NCBI GenBank assembly: GCA_965237765.1
Contig: OZ250157.1
Location: 1,798,001-1,862,000 of the forward strand
Origin: WTGJ01 sp965237765
Lineage (GTDB): Bacteria > Chloroflexota > Anaerolineae > Aggregatilineales > Phototrophicaceae
DNA: 64,000 nt
Reading direction: 5' to 3'
Below the pieces are notes generated by a model that saw only the letters and a list, made by a program, of their open reading frames with translations, made no database searches and was not told the origin of the DNA. Both the position numbers and the translations under genes were made by a program. Of the stretch, positions 40,790 through 50,392 are shown in pieces. Within the stretch, counting starts at the first letter, position 1. Every line of letters starts with the position of its first letter.

Positions 40790-40811
40790 TATTGAAGATC
40801 GGAGAGCAAGT

Positions 40812-41546
40812 GTGCTCATGAACCGTATTGAACTTGGCTCCGAGCTGCTTAATTATCTGGCGCGGGCACCGCTCCAGCCCGGTGATCGCTTGCCGACCAT
40901 CAACGAACTGACCAAAGAGGCGCAGCTGGGCATGAGCACCAGTAAAGTGCGCGAGCAGCTGAGCATCGCGCGCGCGCTTGGCCTGGTTCAGGTGAAAACC
41001 AAGAATGGCATGCAGCTCCAGCCGTATGATTTCAAGCCGGCTGTCTTGCTCAGCTTGCTCTATGCCCTGGCACGCGAAGAAGGCTTCTTTGATCTCTTTG
41101 CCGAATTGCGTGTCCAGTTGGAGGTTGCCTTTTGGGATGCCGCCTGCGCAGGACTGAATGATCGACATCTATCTGAGATGCGCGCGTGTGTCGCGGCGGC
41201 CAACGTGATGCTGCGCAGCCAACCCATCCGCATCCCCTTTCGCGAACACCGCGAATTTCATTTGACGATGTTCCGCGATCTTGGCAACCCCTTCGTGATC
41301 GGTCTGCTCGAGGCCTATTGGGAAGCGTACGAGCTCGTCCAGCGCAATCGCTATATGGATTACGATTACCTGCGGCGCGTATGGGATTACCACGAGCGCA
41401 TCCTGGAGGGTTTGGAGCGCTGCGAGCTGGCGGCTGCCCGTCAGGATTTCATCGAGCACACGCGCCTTTTGCATATCCCGCCCTGGCGCATTCACGAGCC
41501 GGTGGTTTCCTCTACAACTGTAGAGGTGAACGCAGAAAGGACATAA
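40812..41546 (+). CDS. GntR family regulator, FadR/FCD type
   Basis: A 244-residue regulator with an N-terminal winged helix (LQPGDRLPTINELTKEAQLGMSTSKVREQLSIARALGLVQVKTKNGMQL) and a helical FCD effector domain (about 85-230; FFDLFAELRVQLEVAFWDAAC, FREHREFHLTMFRDLGNPF, DYHERILEGLERCELAAARQDFIEHTRLL) with His and Asp residues that could hold a metal and small acid. Start is GTG at 40812, six bases after GGAGAG, or ATG at 40818. Six bases separate it from korA, so it probably controls that operon in response to a carboxylic acid. Confidence 0.92.
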   Translation: MLMNRIELGSELLNYLARAPLQPGDRLPTINELTKEAQLGMSTSKVREQLSIARALGLVQVKTKNGMQLQPYDFKPAVLLSLLYALAREEGFFDLFAELRVQLEVAFWDAACAGLNDRHLSEMRACVAAANVMLRSQPIRIPFREHREFHLTMFRDLGNPFVIGLLEAYWEAYELVQRNRYMDYDYLRRVWDYHERILEGLERCELAAARQDFIEHTRLLHIPPWRIHEPVVSSTTVEVNAERT

Positions 41547-41552
41547 CATCCC

Positions 41553-43388
41553 ATGGCCATCCGCGAGCGCGAATTGCCGCAGAAACAGCAGGCGCCTATC
41601 ATCAACGATTTCGCCTTCACCGTGGCAACCAAGAACGGCTCCGGTTCGCAGACCTCCAACAACGTGCTGGTACGCTCGCTTTTCAAGATGGGCATCGCTG
41701 TTAACGGCAAGAACCTCTTCCCTTCGAATATCAAAGGCCTGCCCACCTGGTATACCATTCGCGTCAGCCATAAGGGATATACCGCGCGCCGCGAAACCAC
41801 AGAGATCGCCATCGTCATGAACGAGCTGACAGCGGCAGAGGATATCCACAACGTGCCCGCTGGTGGCGTTTGCATCCTCCCCGCAGAATGGAAATGGACG
41901 CAGAGCCGCGACGATTGTCATTATTACTCGATACCCGTGCGCGACACCGTGCGCCAGTTCGACATCCCGCGGGAGCGTCGTGAGCAGGTTGGCAATATGG
42001 TCTATGTGGGCGCGGTGGCGCAGCTCTTTGGCATCCCGCTCGAGCTGCTGCGCGAAGCCTTGTTGGAGAATTTCGGTGGCCGCGAACGTCCCGCGCAGAT
42101 GAACTATCAGATCATCGAAGTGGCCTACGATTGGGCAGCGGCCAACCTGGAGAAGCAGGATCCCTACCAATTTGCGCCTGATGCGCAGACGGATGGCGCG
42201 CTCCTCATCACCGGCAACGAGGCGGCAGCACTCGGCTCGCTTTTTGGCGGCGTCAACCTGGTTTCCTGGTATCCGATCACCCCCTCGACGAGTCTGGTGG
42301 ATGCGGTGCTGAAGCACAAATCCTTGCGCGATGACGAAGATGGCAAGAGCACAGTGGCCGTCGTGCAAGCGGAGGATGAAATTGCGGCAGTCGGCATGGT
42401 CGTCGGGGCGGCCTGGGCGGGCGCGCGGGCGATGACTTCCACGAGCGGGCCCGGCATCAGTCTGATGAGCGAATTCGTGGGCCTGGCCTATGTCGCCGAG
42501 ATTCCCATTGTCATATGGGATATCACGCGGATGGGGCCCAGCACTGGGCTGCCCACGCGCACGAGCCAGGGCGATTTGATGTTCACCTATTTCCTCGGCC
42601 ATGGCGATTCCCGCCAGTTGGTGTTGCTGCCGGGGACGATGGCCGAATGTTTCGAATTTGGCTGGCGTGCCTTCGATATTGCCGATGAGCGCCAGACGCC
42701 CATCTTCGTGCTCAGCGATTTGGACCTGGGCATGAACAACTGGATGACGACGCCCTTTGCTTACCCGGACCAACCCATCCAGCGTGGCAAGCGCCTCGGC
42801 AAAGTGGAGTTGGAAGAATTCTACGCCGAAAAAGGTGAATGGTACCGCTTCCGCGATTATGATGGTGACGGTATTACTTATCGCACCGTACCTGGCACTG
42901 ATCACCCGCGCGCTGCTTATTTCGCCCGCGGCAGCGGCCACAACGATATGGGCGTTTATTCTGAGCGCAGCGACGATTGGCTGGAGAATATGAAGCGCCT
43001 GCAACGCAAATACGAAGGCGCGCGCGCAATCCTGCCGCAACCCTTCCGCGAGGATGCGCCGGATGGCGCCGCCATTGGCATTGTGACTTTTGGATCAAAC
43101 GAAGCGGCCATCCAGGAAACGCGCGATTGGCTGGCGGAGGTGGGTATCGCCACGGATTACCTGCGCGTCCGCGCCTTGCCCCTATCCGCCGCAGTCCATG
43201 ATTTTATACGCGAACACGAGCGCGTGTATATTCCCGAGAACAATTTTGATGGTCAACTGACGCAAATCCTGACGCTCGACCTGCCGGGTGAGGCGAGTCG
43301 CATGACTTCGCTGGCGTTGGGCGATGCACTCCCAATGACACCCGACTGGCTATTCCGCCGCATCCGCGAAGAGGAGGGACTGGCATGA
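41553..43388 (+). CDS. korA: 2-oxoacid:ferredoxin oxidoreductase, fused gamma-alpha subunit
   Basis: A 611-residue fusion. The gamma domain comes first (about 18-200; FTVATKNGSGSQTSNNVLVRSLFKMG). The alpha subunit (about 215-611) has GNEAAALGSLFGGVNLVSWYPITPSTSLVDAV and TSTSGPGISLMSEFVGLAYVAEIPIVIWDITRMGPSTGLPT. With the beta subunit it converts a 2-oxoacid (typically 2-oxoglutarate) and CoA to acyl-CoA with reduced ferredoxin. There is no 4Fe-4S ferredoxin domain. It overlaps the beta gene by four bases (ATGA). Substrate, pyruvate versus 2-oxoglutarate, is not fixed by sequence, but the fused gamma-alpha type is usually Kor. Confidence 0.93.
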   Translation: MAIRERELPQKQQAPIINDFAFTVATKNGSGSQTSNNVLVRSLFKMGIAVNGKNLFPSNIKGLPTWYTIRVSHKGYTARRETTEIAIVMNELTAAEDIHNVPAGGVCILPAEWKWTQSRDDCHYYSIPVRDTVRQFDIPRERREQVGNMVYVGAVAQLFGIPLELLREALLENFGGRERPAQMNYQIIEVAYDWAAANLEKQDPYQFAPDAQTDGALLITGNEAAALGSLFGGVNLVSWYPITPSTSLVDAVLKHKSLRDDEDGKSTVAVVQAEDEIAAVGMVVGAAWAGARAMTSTSGPGISLMSEFVGLAYVAEIPIVIWDITRMGPSTGLPTRTSQGDLMFTYFLGHGDSRQLVLLPGTMAECFEFGWRAFDIADERQTPIFVLSDLDLGMNNWMTTPFAYPDQPIQRGKRLGKVELEEFYAEKGEWYRFRDYDGDGITYRTVPGTDHPRAAYFARGSGHNDMGVYSERSDDWLENMKRLQRKYEGARAILPQPFREDAPDGAAIGIVTFGSNEAAIQETRDWLAEVGIATDYLRVRALPLSAAVHDFIREHERVYIPENNFDGQLTQILTLDLPGEASRMTSLALGDALPMTPDWLFRRIREEEGLA

Positions 43389-44461
43389 CGGAGAAAGCCG
43401 CAGTTCGCAATTCGAAGCGACGGCCGCGCCGCGCGCGCGTCAATGAAATCGGGTTGGAGCGCAGCGCCTATCGCGGTGGCGAGAGCACCCTATGCCCCGG
43501 TTGCGGGCACGATTCCATCTCCAACCAGATCGTCAGCATTGCCTACGAGCTCGGTATTGAGCAGCACAGAGTCATCAAGCTGAGTGGCATTGGTTGTTCC
43601 TCCAAAACGCCGGCCTATTTTCTGGGCAGCTCGCATGGCTTCAACTCCATCCATGGGCGCATGCCCTCAGTCGCGACGGGCGCGATGCTGGCCAACCACT
43701 CGCTGACAGCCATTGCCATCAGTGGCGACGGCGATACGGGCAGCATCGGCCTTGGGCAATACAAACACCTCATCCGCCGCAACCTGCCGATGGTTTACGT
43801 CATCGAGAATAACGGCGTCTATGGCCTGACGAAGGGGCAATTCTCGGCCACGGCGGACGAAGGGCAATTCCTGAAATACTATGGCAAGAACGAGCTACCG
43901 CCCATTGACCTCTGTCTGGAGGCGGTCATCGGTGGCGCCACTTTTGTCGCGCGCAGTTTCAGTGGCGACGCCAAGCAGGTACAGACCTTGCTCAAGGCGT
44001 CACTCGCTCATCGCGGGACGGCCATCCTCGATATCGTCAGCCCCTGCGTTACCTTCAACAACGCGCCCGATTCCACGAAATCCTACCCCTTCGGCAAGGA
44101 AAATGAGACGCCCTTGCATGAAATCACCTATGTACCCGACCACGTCGTCGCGCGCGAGGAAATTATAATAGAAGGTCAGGAAGCGGGTGAAGTCATCATC
44201 GTCGAGATGCACGACGGCTCTCACATCCGTCTGAAACAAGTGGAGCGCGATTATGACCCCCGCCAGCGCCGCCAGGCCCTGCACCTGCTCGAGGAGGCGC
44301 AGCGCGAGCAGCTCTTCCTCACCGGTTTGCTCTATTATGAAGAGCCGCGCCCCTTGTTGGCGGAAACGTTAAACCTCTCACAAACGCCGTTGGCCGAGCT
44401 GGGTGACCGGCAATCACGCCCAACGGCCGCGCAGCTGGAGCAGACGCTGGCGCGCATGTAG
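43385..44461 (+). CDS. korB: 2-oxoacid:ferredoxin oxidoreductase, beta subunit
   Basis: The 358-residue thiamine-diphosphate subunit has the cluster-binding CPGCGH near the N-terminus, the IKLSGIGCSSKTPAYF segment, and the ThDP motif GDGDTGSIGLGQYKHLIRRNLPMVYVIENNGVYGLTKGQ. A further Cys in VSPCVTFNN completes the 4Fe-4S ligands expected for this family. The N-terminus has a basic stretch (SKRRPRRARV) that is longer than usual. It forms the active complex with KorA, which overlaps its start by four bases. The C-terminal region from about 230 (EEIIIEGQEAGEVIIVEMHDGS) is an additional family-typical domain. Confidence 0.95.
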   Translation: MTEKAAVRNSKRRPRRARVNEIGLERSAYRGGESTLCPGCGHDSISNQIVSIAYELGIEQHRVIKLSGIGCSSKTPAYFLGSSHGFNSIHGRMPSVATGAMLANHSLTAIAISGDGDTGSIGLGQYKHLIRRNLPMVYVIENNGVYGLTKGQFSATADEGQFLKYYGKNELPPIDLCLEAVIGGATFVARSFSGDAKQVQTLLKASLAHRGTAILDIVSPCVTFNNAPDSTKSYPFGKENETPLHEITYVPDHVVAREEIIIEGQEAGEVIIVEMHDGSHIRLKQVERDYDPRQRRQALHLLEEAQREQLFLTGLLYYEEPRPLLAETLNLSQTPLAELGDRQSRPTAAQLEQTLARM

Positions 44462-44507
44462 GGAGGGCGCCCATTCCCACGCGGCCGCCCGCCGGTGAGC
44501 CATTGCC

Positions 44508-45767
44508 ATGAGCATCCGCCGCGATCACCACAAGCCGCTCTTCCAACAGCCCGCGCTTTGGACGCCGTTGCGGGTCTTCATCCTGGCACTGGCCCTCTTC
44601 GCGGCGGGTTTGGTGGCGGGGACGCTGCTGAATTTCGAAGGAATGCAGGGCGCGCTGTTGAATATGACCGGCATGGGACCGACGCCCTTGCCGCTGGCGA
44701 GCGACCTGGCGACTGAAGGGATCTTTCGCTACCGCGATGGCAACGTGGCCGCGGCGCGTGCCCTCTTCCAGCGAGCGTATAACATGCAGCCGAGCAACGT
44801 CGCTTATGGCTACGAGCTGGGGTTGATGATGCTCGAGCAGGACGAGCTTGTCGCAGCGGTGGCGCTCGGGGCGGACCTGGTCGCGAAGGCGCCGGGCGAC
44901 GCGCGCGGTTATGCCTTGCAGGCGCGCGCGCTGGTGTTGCAGGGAGACGCTGTCGCCGCCATCCCCCTCGCCGTGAGCGGTCGCGAGCAGCAGGATGATT
45001 TCGCGCCCATCGTTGGCACGCTGGCCCGCGCCTATGCGGATATCGCCCGTTATCAGCAAGCATACGAATTCGGACAACTGGCCGTCACGCTGGCGCCGAA
45101 CGATGTCGACGTGCATCGCGATTTTGCTTATACCTTGCTCTGGTTGGGGCGTTTCGACGAAGCCATCGAACAACTGGAAACCGCCGCGCGCCTGAATCCC
45201 AACCTGACGGCTGTGCAATTCGAGTTGGCGGCATATTACAAGCGCGTGGGCGAAGTACAGCGTGCCGTCGGCGTGTACAACCACATCCTCGAGCGCGAGC
45301 CGGGCAACGCCAAGGCCTACCTGCGCCTTTGCCAGACCTATTCCGCCGAAGGGCTCTTCGCTGATGCGCAGTTTTATTGTGAAGAAGCGATCGACTATCA
45401 GCCGATTTTCCCGGAGGCCCATTCCGAGTTGGGGCGGATGATGTACACCCGTCGCAATTATGAAGGATCCATCGAGGCGCTGGAGGAATGCGTAGATCAG
45501 GGTGGGCAGGCGATCGAATGTTGGTATTTGCGCGGCCTGGCGCATTATCGCCTCGGTCAATGCGCGGATGCCTGGTCGGTGCTCAACGAATCGCTCGGCC
45601 GCGCGGCGGCGCTCAGTGATGGCGAGTTGATCGTGCAGAATATCCTCTTTGGGCTAGATGGCGTCAGGGTGAATTGCGAAGGCTATGCTGACCGCCAATT
45701 GCCGACGCCCATCCCACCCACCGCGGTGCCGCCGCCGCCCATCGGCAGCTACGGCAGCGAGAACTGA
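44508..45767 (+). CDS. Membrane-anchored TPR protein, paralog 1
   Basis: A 419-residue protein with a short basic cytoplasmic start, one membrane helix (about 22-45), a linker, and at least eight tetratricopeptide repeats (for example GIFRYRDGNVAAARALFQRAYNMQPSNVAYGYELG and GRFDEAIEQLETAARLNPNLTAVQFELA). A pair of cysteines recurs in the later repeats (LRLCQTY...AQFYCEEAI). The C-terminus is Pro-rich (PPTAVPPPPIGS). It lacks a ribosome binding site of note and overlaps paralog 2 by one base (TGATG). The TPR part should face outside, scaffolding other proteins; the partner is unknown. Confidence 0.8.
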   Translation: MSIRRDHHKPLFQQPALWTPLRVFILALALFAAGLVAGTLLNFEGMQGALLNMTGMGPTPLPLASDLATEGIFRYRDGNVAAARALFQRAYNMQPSNVAYGYELGLMMLEQDELVAAVALGADLVAKAPGDARGYALQARALVLQGDAVAAIPLAVSGREQQDDFAPIVGTLARAYADIARYQQAYEFGQLAVTLAPNDVDVHRDFAYTLLWLGRFDEAIEQLETAARLNPNLTAVQFELAAYYKRVGEVQRAVGVYNHILEREPGNAKAYLRLCQTYSAEGLFADAQFYCEEAIDYQPIFPEAHSELGRMMYTRRNYEGSIEALEECVDQGGQAIECWYLRGLAHYRLGQCADAWSVLNESLGRAAALSDGELIVQNILFGLDGVRVNCEGYADRQLPTPIPPTAVPPPPIGSYGSEN

Positions 45768-46969
45768 TGCGTTTTCGGCGCGATTGGTCGCACAGTTTCT
45801 TCGCCGAGAAACCTGGTCAACGTCGGCGGCGCGGACGAATGTGGTTATTGGGGTTGGCGGTCTTGCTGATCGTCGCGCTCGGGTTGGCGGATGGGCGCGG
45901 GGTCATGCGTGTCGTCGACGGAGCGCTGGGTCGAGCGCCGACAGCCACACCCTTTGCCAGTGATTACGCGGGTTGGGGCTTGCAATCCCTGGCGCGGGGA
46001 GATGTCGCTGCGGCTATCGAAGCGCTGGAAACAGCCGTTACGCTCCAGCCACAACAGCCAGCCTATCGTTATGAATTGGGTCAGTTGTATTTGACGCAGG
46101 GCGAATACACCGCCGCCGCGCAGCAGGCACAGGCGATCTTAGCGCTGGACAAGCGCGATGTCCGCGGGCATACGTTGCAGGTCGCGCGCTTGACATTCGC
46201 TGGCGAGTCTGAGGCAGCAATCGCGCAAGGTCGAGCGGCGCTGGAAGCCGACGCATATTTCGCGCCCTTGCTCGCGACCCTGGCGCGCGCCTATCTCAAC
46301 GCTTCGCGCATTGCTGAGGGATTGGAATATGCTGAGCGCGCGCTGGCGGCGGATCCGCGAGATGCTGATGTGCGACGCGCTTATGCCTACGCCTTGCTCT
46401 TCATTGAGGATCGTGAAGGAGCCATCGTCCACCTGCAGGAAGCGACGCGTCTGGCGCCCCATTTGGCGGCGGCCTATTTGGAATTGGCCAACGTGCTACT
46501 GGCGAATGAGCAGAATCAGGAGGCCATCGATACTTATGAATTGCTGTTGGCGCGCAACCCCCAGCACGCGCGCGCCAACTTGCGGCTTTGCCAGGCCTAT
46601 ACCAAGCTGGGGCAATTCAACCAGGCGCTCGGCTATTGCGAAGACGCGACGGCCCTTGATCCCGAAGATACCTCCGCCTGGTTGCAACTCGGTGAATTGC
46701 GCTACAACCAGCGCGATTTTGCCGGCACAATCGTCGCGCTCGAGGGCTGCGTGGCGAGCGGTAGCCAGGCACTCGCGTGCTGGTGGATGCGCGCGCTTTC
46801 ACATTACTATCTAGATGATTGCGCGGCGGCCTGGCCGGTGTGGAAAGAGGCGCGGGAACGGGCGCAATCCGTCGGTGACGTGGCGGTGCTGGCTTACCTG
46901 GCACAGGCCGAAGCGTTGATGCGGGCTGACGTAACCTGCGCGGCTGCTCAATTCGGCTTGGGAGGTTGA
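45767..46969 (+). CDS. Membrane-anchored TPR protein, paralog 2
   Basis: A 400-residue paralog: basic start RFRRDWSHSFFAEKPGQRRRRGRM, one membrane helix (about 25-45), a Thr/Pro linker (PTATPFAS), then TPRs such as GWGLQSLARGDVAAAIEALETAVTLQPQQPAYRYELG and YAERALAADPRDADVRRAYAYALL. It shares the LRLCQAYTKLGQFNQALGYCEDA cysteine pair with paralog 1. Its start overlaps the previous stop by one base, so translation is coupled. Function unknown; the three paralogs probably assemble as one complex. Confidence 0.8.
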   Translation: MRFRRDWSHSFFAEKPGQRRRRGRMWLLGLAVLLIVALGLADGRGVMRVVDGALGRAPTATPFASDYAGWGLQSLARGDVAAAIEALETAVTLQPQQPAYRYELGQLYLTQGEYTAAAQQAQAILALDKRDVRGHTLQVARLTFAGESEAAIAQGRAALEADAYFAPLLATLARAYLNASRIAEGLEYAERALAADPRDADVRRAYAYALLFIEDREGAIVHLQEATRLAPHLAAAYLELANVLLANEQNQEAIDTYELLLARNPQHARANLRLCQAYTKLGQFNQALGYCEDATALDPEDTSAWLQLGELRYNQRDFAGTIVALEGCVASGSQALACWWMRALSHYYLDDCAAAWPVWKEARERAQSVGDVAVLAYLAQAEALMRADVTCAAAQFGLGG

Positions 46970-47056
46970 CGGGAATGCGTTGGCGGGAGCGCCACTTGAT
47001 ACCCATAATTCCGCCGGACGATTTGTTATTCCGGAACAGGTGGGGGGCATAGCGGC

Positions 47057-48310
47057 GTGCAGCTGCCGAAGCGGGTGGATTACCGTGGGCATGAGCGCGT
47101 CTCGGCGATGGCGCGTAGCGGTTGTTGCTTGCGCCGTTTGCTCATCTGGGTGGTGTTGCTCGCGCTTATTTTCGGCGGTTACCAGCTTTATTTGCGGCGC
47201 GAGCAATTCCGCCCGCCGGTGCAGGAAGCAGTCGGCGAAGCGCTCGGGCAATTGGAAGCCTGGGTCGCCACGCAACGCGCTCCTACCGCTACGCCGCCGC
47301 CTTCCCTGCTCAGTCAAGCTCGCCGTGCCGAAGAGGCATGGCAAGGCGGCTTCATGGAGGACGCCACTGAGCAATTCGCCCTATTGCTCGACACCTTCCC
47401 GAACGAGGCCAGCATCTATCAGCGCCTGGCGCGCGGACAGCTGGCGTTGGAGCGAGTCGCTGCCGGCCACGCCGCTGCCCAGCAAGCCATCACTGCCGAC
47501 CCCTACTCGCCGCAATCCTGGGCGCTGCTGGCGCTGGCCTTCATCCGCGATAGCCGACCTGCCGCGGCCGTCTCCAGCGCCTTACAGGCGCTCTTCCTGG
47601 ATGAAGAACACACAGAGGCGCGCGCTTTGTTGGCGGAAGCCTATGCCGACCTCGGACAGACGGACCGTGCCTTCGTCCTCATTGAGCAAGTGCTGGCGCA
47701 GGACGGCGAAAATGCGGAGGCACTGCGCGTGCATGGCCAGTTGCTCGCCGAGGCAAGTTTCGATTTCCTGGCTGCGCAGGTAGAATTGGAGCGCGCTTAC
47801 GACCGCGCGCCAAACTTGCCATCCTTCGCCCTGGCGCTAGCCATCAACCAGATTCGCCTCAACGAGCATGAAGACGCCCTGAGCACGCTGCTCGAATTAT
47901 TGGACCGCAACCCCAGCCACAGCGGCGCGCTGTATTGGCTTGGTTTCATCTACAACAGCGTTTTCGGCAACCCGGAGCGCGCCAACGAATACTTGACACG
48001 GTGCGTGGAAGTTGCGCCGGAGGAGCGCGCCTGCCTCTTTTACCTGGGGCGGATGCAAAAGGATCGGCTCGGACAGTTTGGCGAGGCGGCCCTACACCTG
48101 GAACGGGCCATCGCATTGGGCAGTGACGACCCGCGAGTCTATTATCACGCCGCCGATGCCTACCGCTACCTCAGTGAATGCGCGCGCGCCCTGCCGCTGA
48201 TCGAGCAGGGATACGCCCTAGCCATCGCGCAGGAATACGACAAAATCTACGAGAATATCTTCCTGGATTTTGATTTCTTACTGGGGGAATGCCGCGTAGC
48301 TTCCGGTTAA
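47057..48310 (+). CDS. Membrane-anchored TPR protein, paralog 3
   Basis: A 417-residue paralog with one membrane helix (RRLLIWVVLLALIFGGYQLYL), a PTATPPPS linker and TPRs spaced through the rest (FMEDATEQFALLLDTFPNEASIYQRLA, LAEAYADLGQTDRAFVLIEQVLAQDGENAEALRVHG and others). The GTG at 47057 follows GGTGGGGGG; the ATG at 47108 (MARSGCCLRR) is an equally plausible start that leaves a more typical membrane-protein N-terminus. The 87-base gap before it holds no obvious terminator. Its TAA stop overlaps the TAA stop of the convergent radical SAM gene in TTAA. Confidence 0.8.
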   Translation: MQLPKRVDYRGHERVSAMARSGCCLRRLLIWVVLLALIFGGYQLYLRREQFRPPVQEAVGEALGQLEAWVATQRAPTATPPPSLLSQARRAEEAWQGGFMEDATEQFALLLDTFPNEASIYQRLARGQLALERVAAGHAAAQQAITADPYSPQSWALLALAFIRDSRPAAAVSSALQALFLDEEHTEARALLAEAYADLGQTDRAFVLIEQVLAQDGENAEALRVHGQLLAEASFDFLAAQVELERAYDRAPNLPSFALALAINQIRLNEHEDALSTLLELLDRNPSHSGALYWLGFIYNSVFGNPERANEYLTRCVEVAPEERACLFYLGRMQKDRLGQFGEAALHLERAIALGSDDPRVYYHAADAYRYLSECARALPLIEQGYALAIAQEYDKIYENIFLDFDFLLGECRVASG

Positions 48311-50247
48311 CCGACCAGTGTGACATTGGGTTCGCGCAACGTTTGGCGCAGGCGCTCGCGACGGTTGCGCCGTTCGGCGATGGGCGTGACGGGCGGGCAT
48401 TCCCAGGCAGGAGCTTCGGTCTGGGCGCGAATCTGCGCGTATTTGGGCAGGATGCCGCAGGCGAAGCATTGATCGCGGCAATCCACGCGTGTCTCTCGTC
48501 GCACGCTCATCTCGTAATCCTGGCGCAGGAATTTCTTGTGGATGGCGACGTCTATATGGTCCCAAGGGAAGATTTCATCACCGGAGCGCGCGCGGTGGTT
48601 GTAGAAAGAAGGTGAGAGGCCTTCCGCTGCCAGCGCCACCAGCCAGAGGTCATGCTTGTGTTGGTCTTGCCAGGCATCGAATTTGCAACCGGCGCGCCAG
48701 GCGCGCTCGATGACCGGACCCAATCGCCGGTCGCCGCGGCTCAGGAAGCCTTCCAGCTCGGTGCTCTCGTTGTCATTCCAACGCAGGTGCAAGCCGCGGC
48801 CGCGCAATTTGCGCTTGAGCAAATCCAGCTTCGCTTCGACCTGGGCCGGGTCGTCTTGTGGCACCCATTGGAAGGGGGTATGCGGCTTGGGGATGAAGGT
48901 GCTTACGCCGACATTGAGGTTGGCCTTGCCACCGAGGATGCGCCGCCCCTCCGCCAACACGCGCTGACAGAGCACGATGATCGCCTCGACATCTTCCAGG
49001 GTTTCTTCCGGATGGCCGATCATGAAGTAGAACTTGATGGTGCGCCAGCCGCGCTCATAGACATCCCGCGCCGTTTGCAGCACGCGCTCGTCGGGGACGT
49101 ATTTGTTGATGATGTTGCGCATCTTTTCGGTGGCCGCTTCGGGCGCGAAGGTGAAACCGCTGCGGCGCGTATCGCCGAGCTTCTCCAATAATTCGACGCT
49201 GGTGCTCTCGATGCGCAGGCTGGGCAAGCTGAGGCTGAGGCCGGAACCAGCGTATTTCTCCTGCACAGCATCGGCCAGCTCGTGCACATAGCAATAATCC
49301 GAAGACGAGAGGCTGAGCAGACCAATTTCCTCAAAACCAGTGTATTCGACAATTTTGGCAATGGCCTGCATGATCTCTTCGACGGGCCGCTCGCGCACCG
49401 GCCGCGTAACCATGCCGGCGTGGCAGAAGCGGCAGCCGCGCGTGCAGCCGCGCATGATTTCGATGGGCGCGCGGTTGTGGACGGTATCGATATTCGGCAC
49501 GAGGAAGCGCGTGAAGGGCTTCGGCAGCACGGGCACGATGCGCTTCAGCACACGGGCCGGCGCGCTCGGGTGGATCGAGCGAGTGGCGGCGACTACGCCA
49601 TCCGCGCGGTAATCGACCTCGTAAAAGCTGGGGATATAGATGCCCTGCACGCGCGCCAGGGCGGCCAATTGTGCGGCGCGCGGCTGCCCGCGCATTTCCC
49701 CTAGGGTGCGCGTCACTTCGACGATGATTTCCTCGCCCTCCCCGATCACGAAAGCGTCGATGAATTCGGCCATCGGTTCCGGGTTGAAACAGGCATGGCC
49801 ACCGGCGATGACTAGGGGATGGCTCTCATCGCGCATGGCGGCGCGGATGGGCAACTGCGCCAGGTCTAGCATATTCAACGCGTTGGTATAGAGCTGCTCG
49901 TAGGGCAGGCTGATGGCGAGCAGGTCAAAATCAGCGAGCGGACGCTTGCTCTCTAACGAGAAGAGCGGGAGGCGGCGTTCGCGCAGCTCTGCTTCCATAT
50001 CCAGCCAAGGGCTGAAGACGCGCTCGGCCAGCATGTCCTGCTGTAGATTGATTTGCTCATAGAGCAGCATGATGCCAAGGTTGGACATGCCGAGGTCGTA
50101 GATATCAGGGAAGGCGAGGGCGACGCGAGTCTGGATGTCCTCCCACCGTTTGCGGATGCTGTTGTATTCACCACCTACGTAGCGGCCAGGTTTTTCGACC
50201 CGCGCCAGCATCCGCGGTAATTGCGCTTCGATTTCACTTGATAACAT
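48307..50247 (-). CDS. TIGR03960 family B12-binding-type radical SAM protein
   Basis: A 646-residue protein with an N-terminal cobalamin-binding-like domain (RVALAFPDIYDLGMSNLGIMLLYEQIN), the radical SAM cluster motif CTRGCRFCHAG (around 268), and a C-terminal Cys motif DCRDQCFACG typical of TIGR03960. In many genomes it is fused to or followed by a DUF2344/TIGR03936 domain; here that partner is a separate gene 4.5 kb away (54770-55441). Its substrate is unknown. The minus-strand -10 at 50268-50273 puts transcription start near 50261, so the ATG at 50247, after GGGTGA, fits better than the ATG at 50259. Confidence 0.92.
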   Translation of the reverse strand: MLSSEIEAQLPRMLARVEKPGRYVGGEYNSIRKRWEDIQTRVALAFPDIYDLGMSNLGIMLLYEQINLQQDMLAERVFSPWLDMEAELRERRLPLFSLESKRPLADFDLLAISLPYEQLYTNALNMLDLAQLPIRAAMRDESHPLVIAGGHACFNPEPMAEFIDAFVIGEGEEIIVEVTRTLGEMRGQPRAAQLAALARVQGIYIPSFYEVDYRADGVVAATRSIHPSAPARVLKRIVPVLPKPFTRFLVPNIDTVHNRAPIEIMRGCTRGCRFCHAGMVTRPVRERPVEEIMQAIAKIVEYTGFEEIGLLSLSSSDYCYVHELADAVQEKYAGSGLSLSLPSLRIESTSVELLEKLGDTRRSGFTFAPEAATEKMRNIINKYVPDERVLQTARDVYERGWRTIKFYFMIGHPEETLEDVEAIIVLCQRVLAEGRRILGGKANLNVGVSTFIPKPHTPFQWVPQDDPAQVEAKLDLLKRKLRGRGLHLRWNDNESTELEGFLSRGDRRLGPVIERAWRAGCKFDAWQDQHKHDLWLVALAAEGLSPSFYNHRARSGDEIFPWDHIDVAIHKKFLRQDYEMSVRRETRVDCRDQCFACGILPKYAQIRAQTEAPAWECPPVTPIAERRNRRERLRQTLREPNVTLVG

Positions 50248-50267
50248 CGTATCACCCATAAGTCTTC

Positions 50268-50275
50268 ATTATAAC
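50268..50275. promoter_or_regulatory. Symmetric -10 ATTATAAC between divergent genes
   Basis: On - it reads TATAAT (50273-50268) for the radical SAM gene; on + it reads TATAAC (50270-50275) toward the PPC-repeat gene. The minus-strand leader would be about 14 bases. Confidence 0.45.
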
Positions 50276-50392
50276 TTATTCTCGGGTAAGGTGGCGGAAA
50301 ACATAGGTTTGAAGGAATCCGGTACAGCGGTACAGTATGAATTAGCCCGGATGTTAACTTGGATTTCAGGGGTATTAGTGCTAAGAAGCTTT

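Noticed and set aside
41169..43040. A 623-codon open frame on the minus strand opposite korA
   Set aside because: It mirrors the GC-rich codon phase of korA, has no coherent domain and no ribosome binding site, and the + strand product is a certain family match.
44319..45560. A 413-codon minus-strand frame opposite the end of korB and the first TPR gene
   Set aside because: Shadow of two confident + strand genes; the translation is compositionally odd and matches nothing recognisable.
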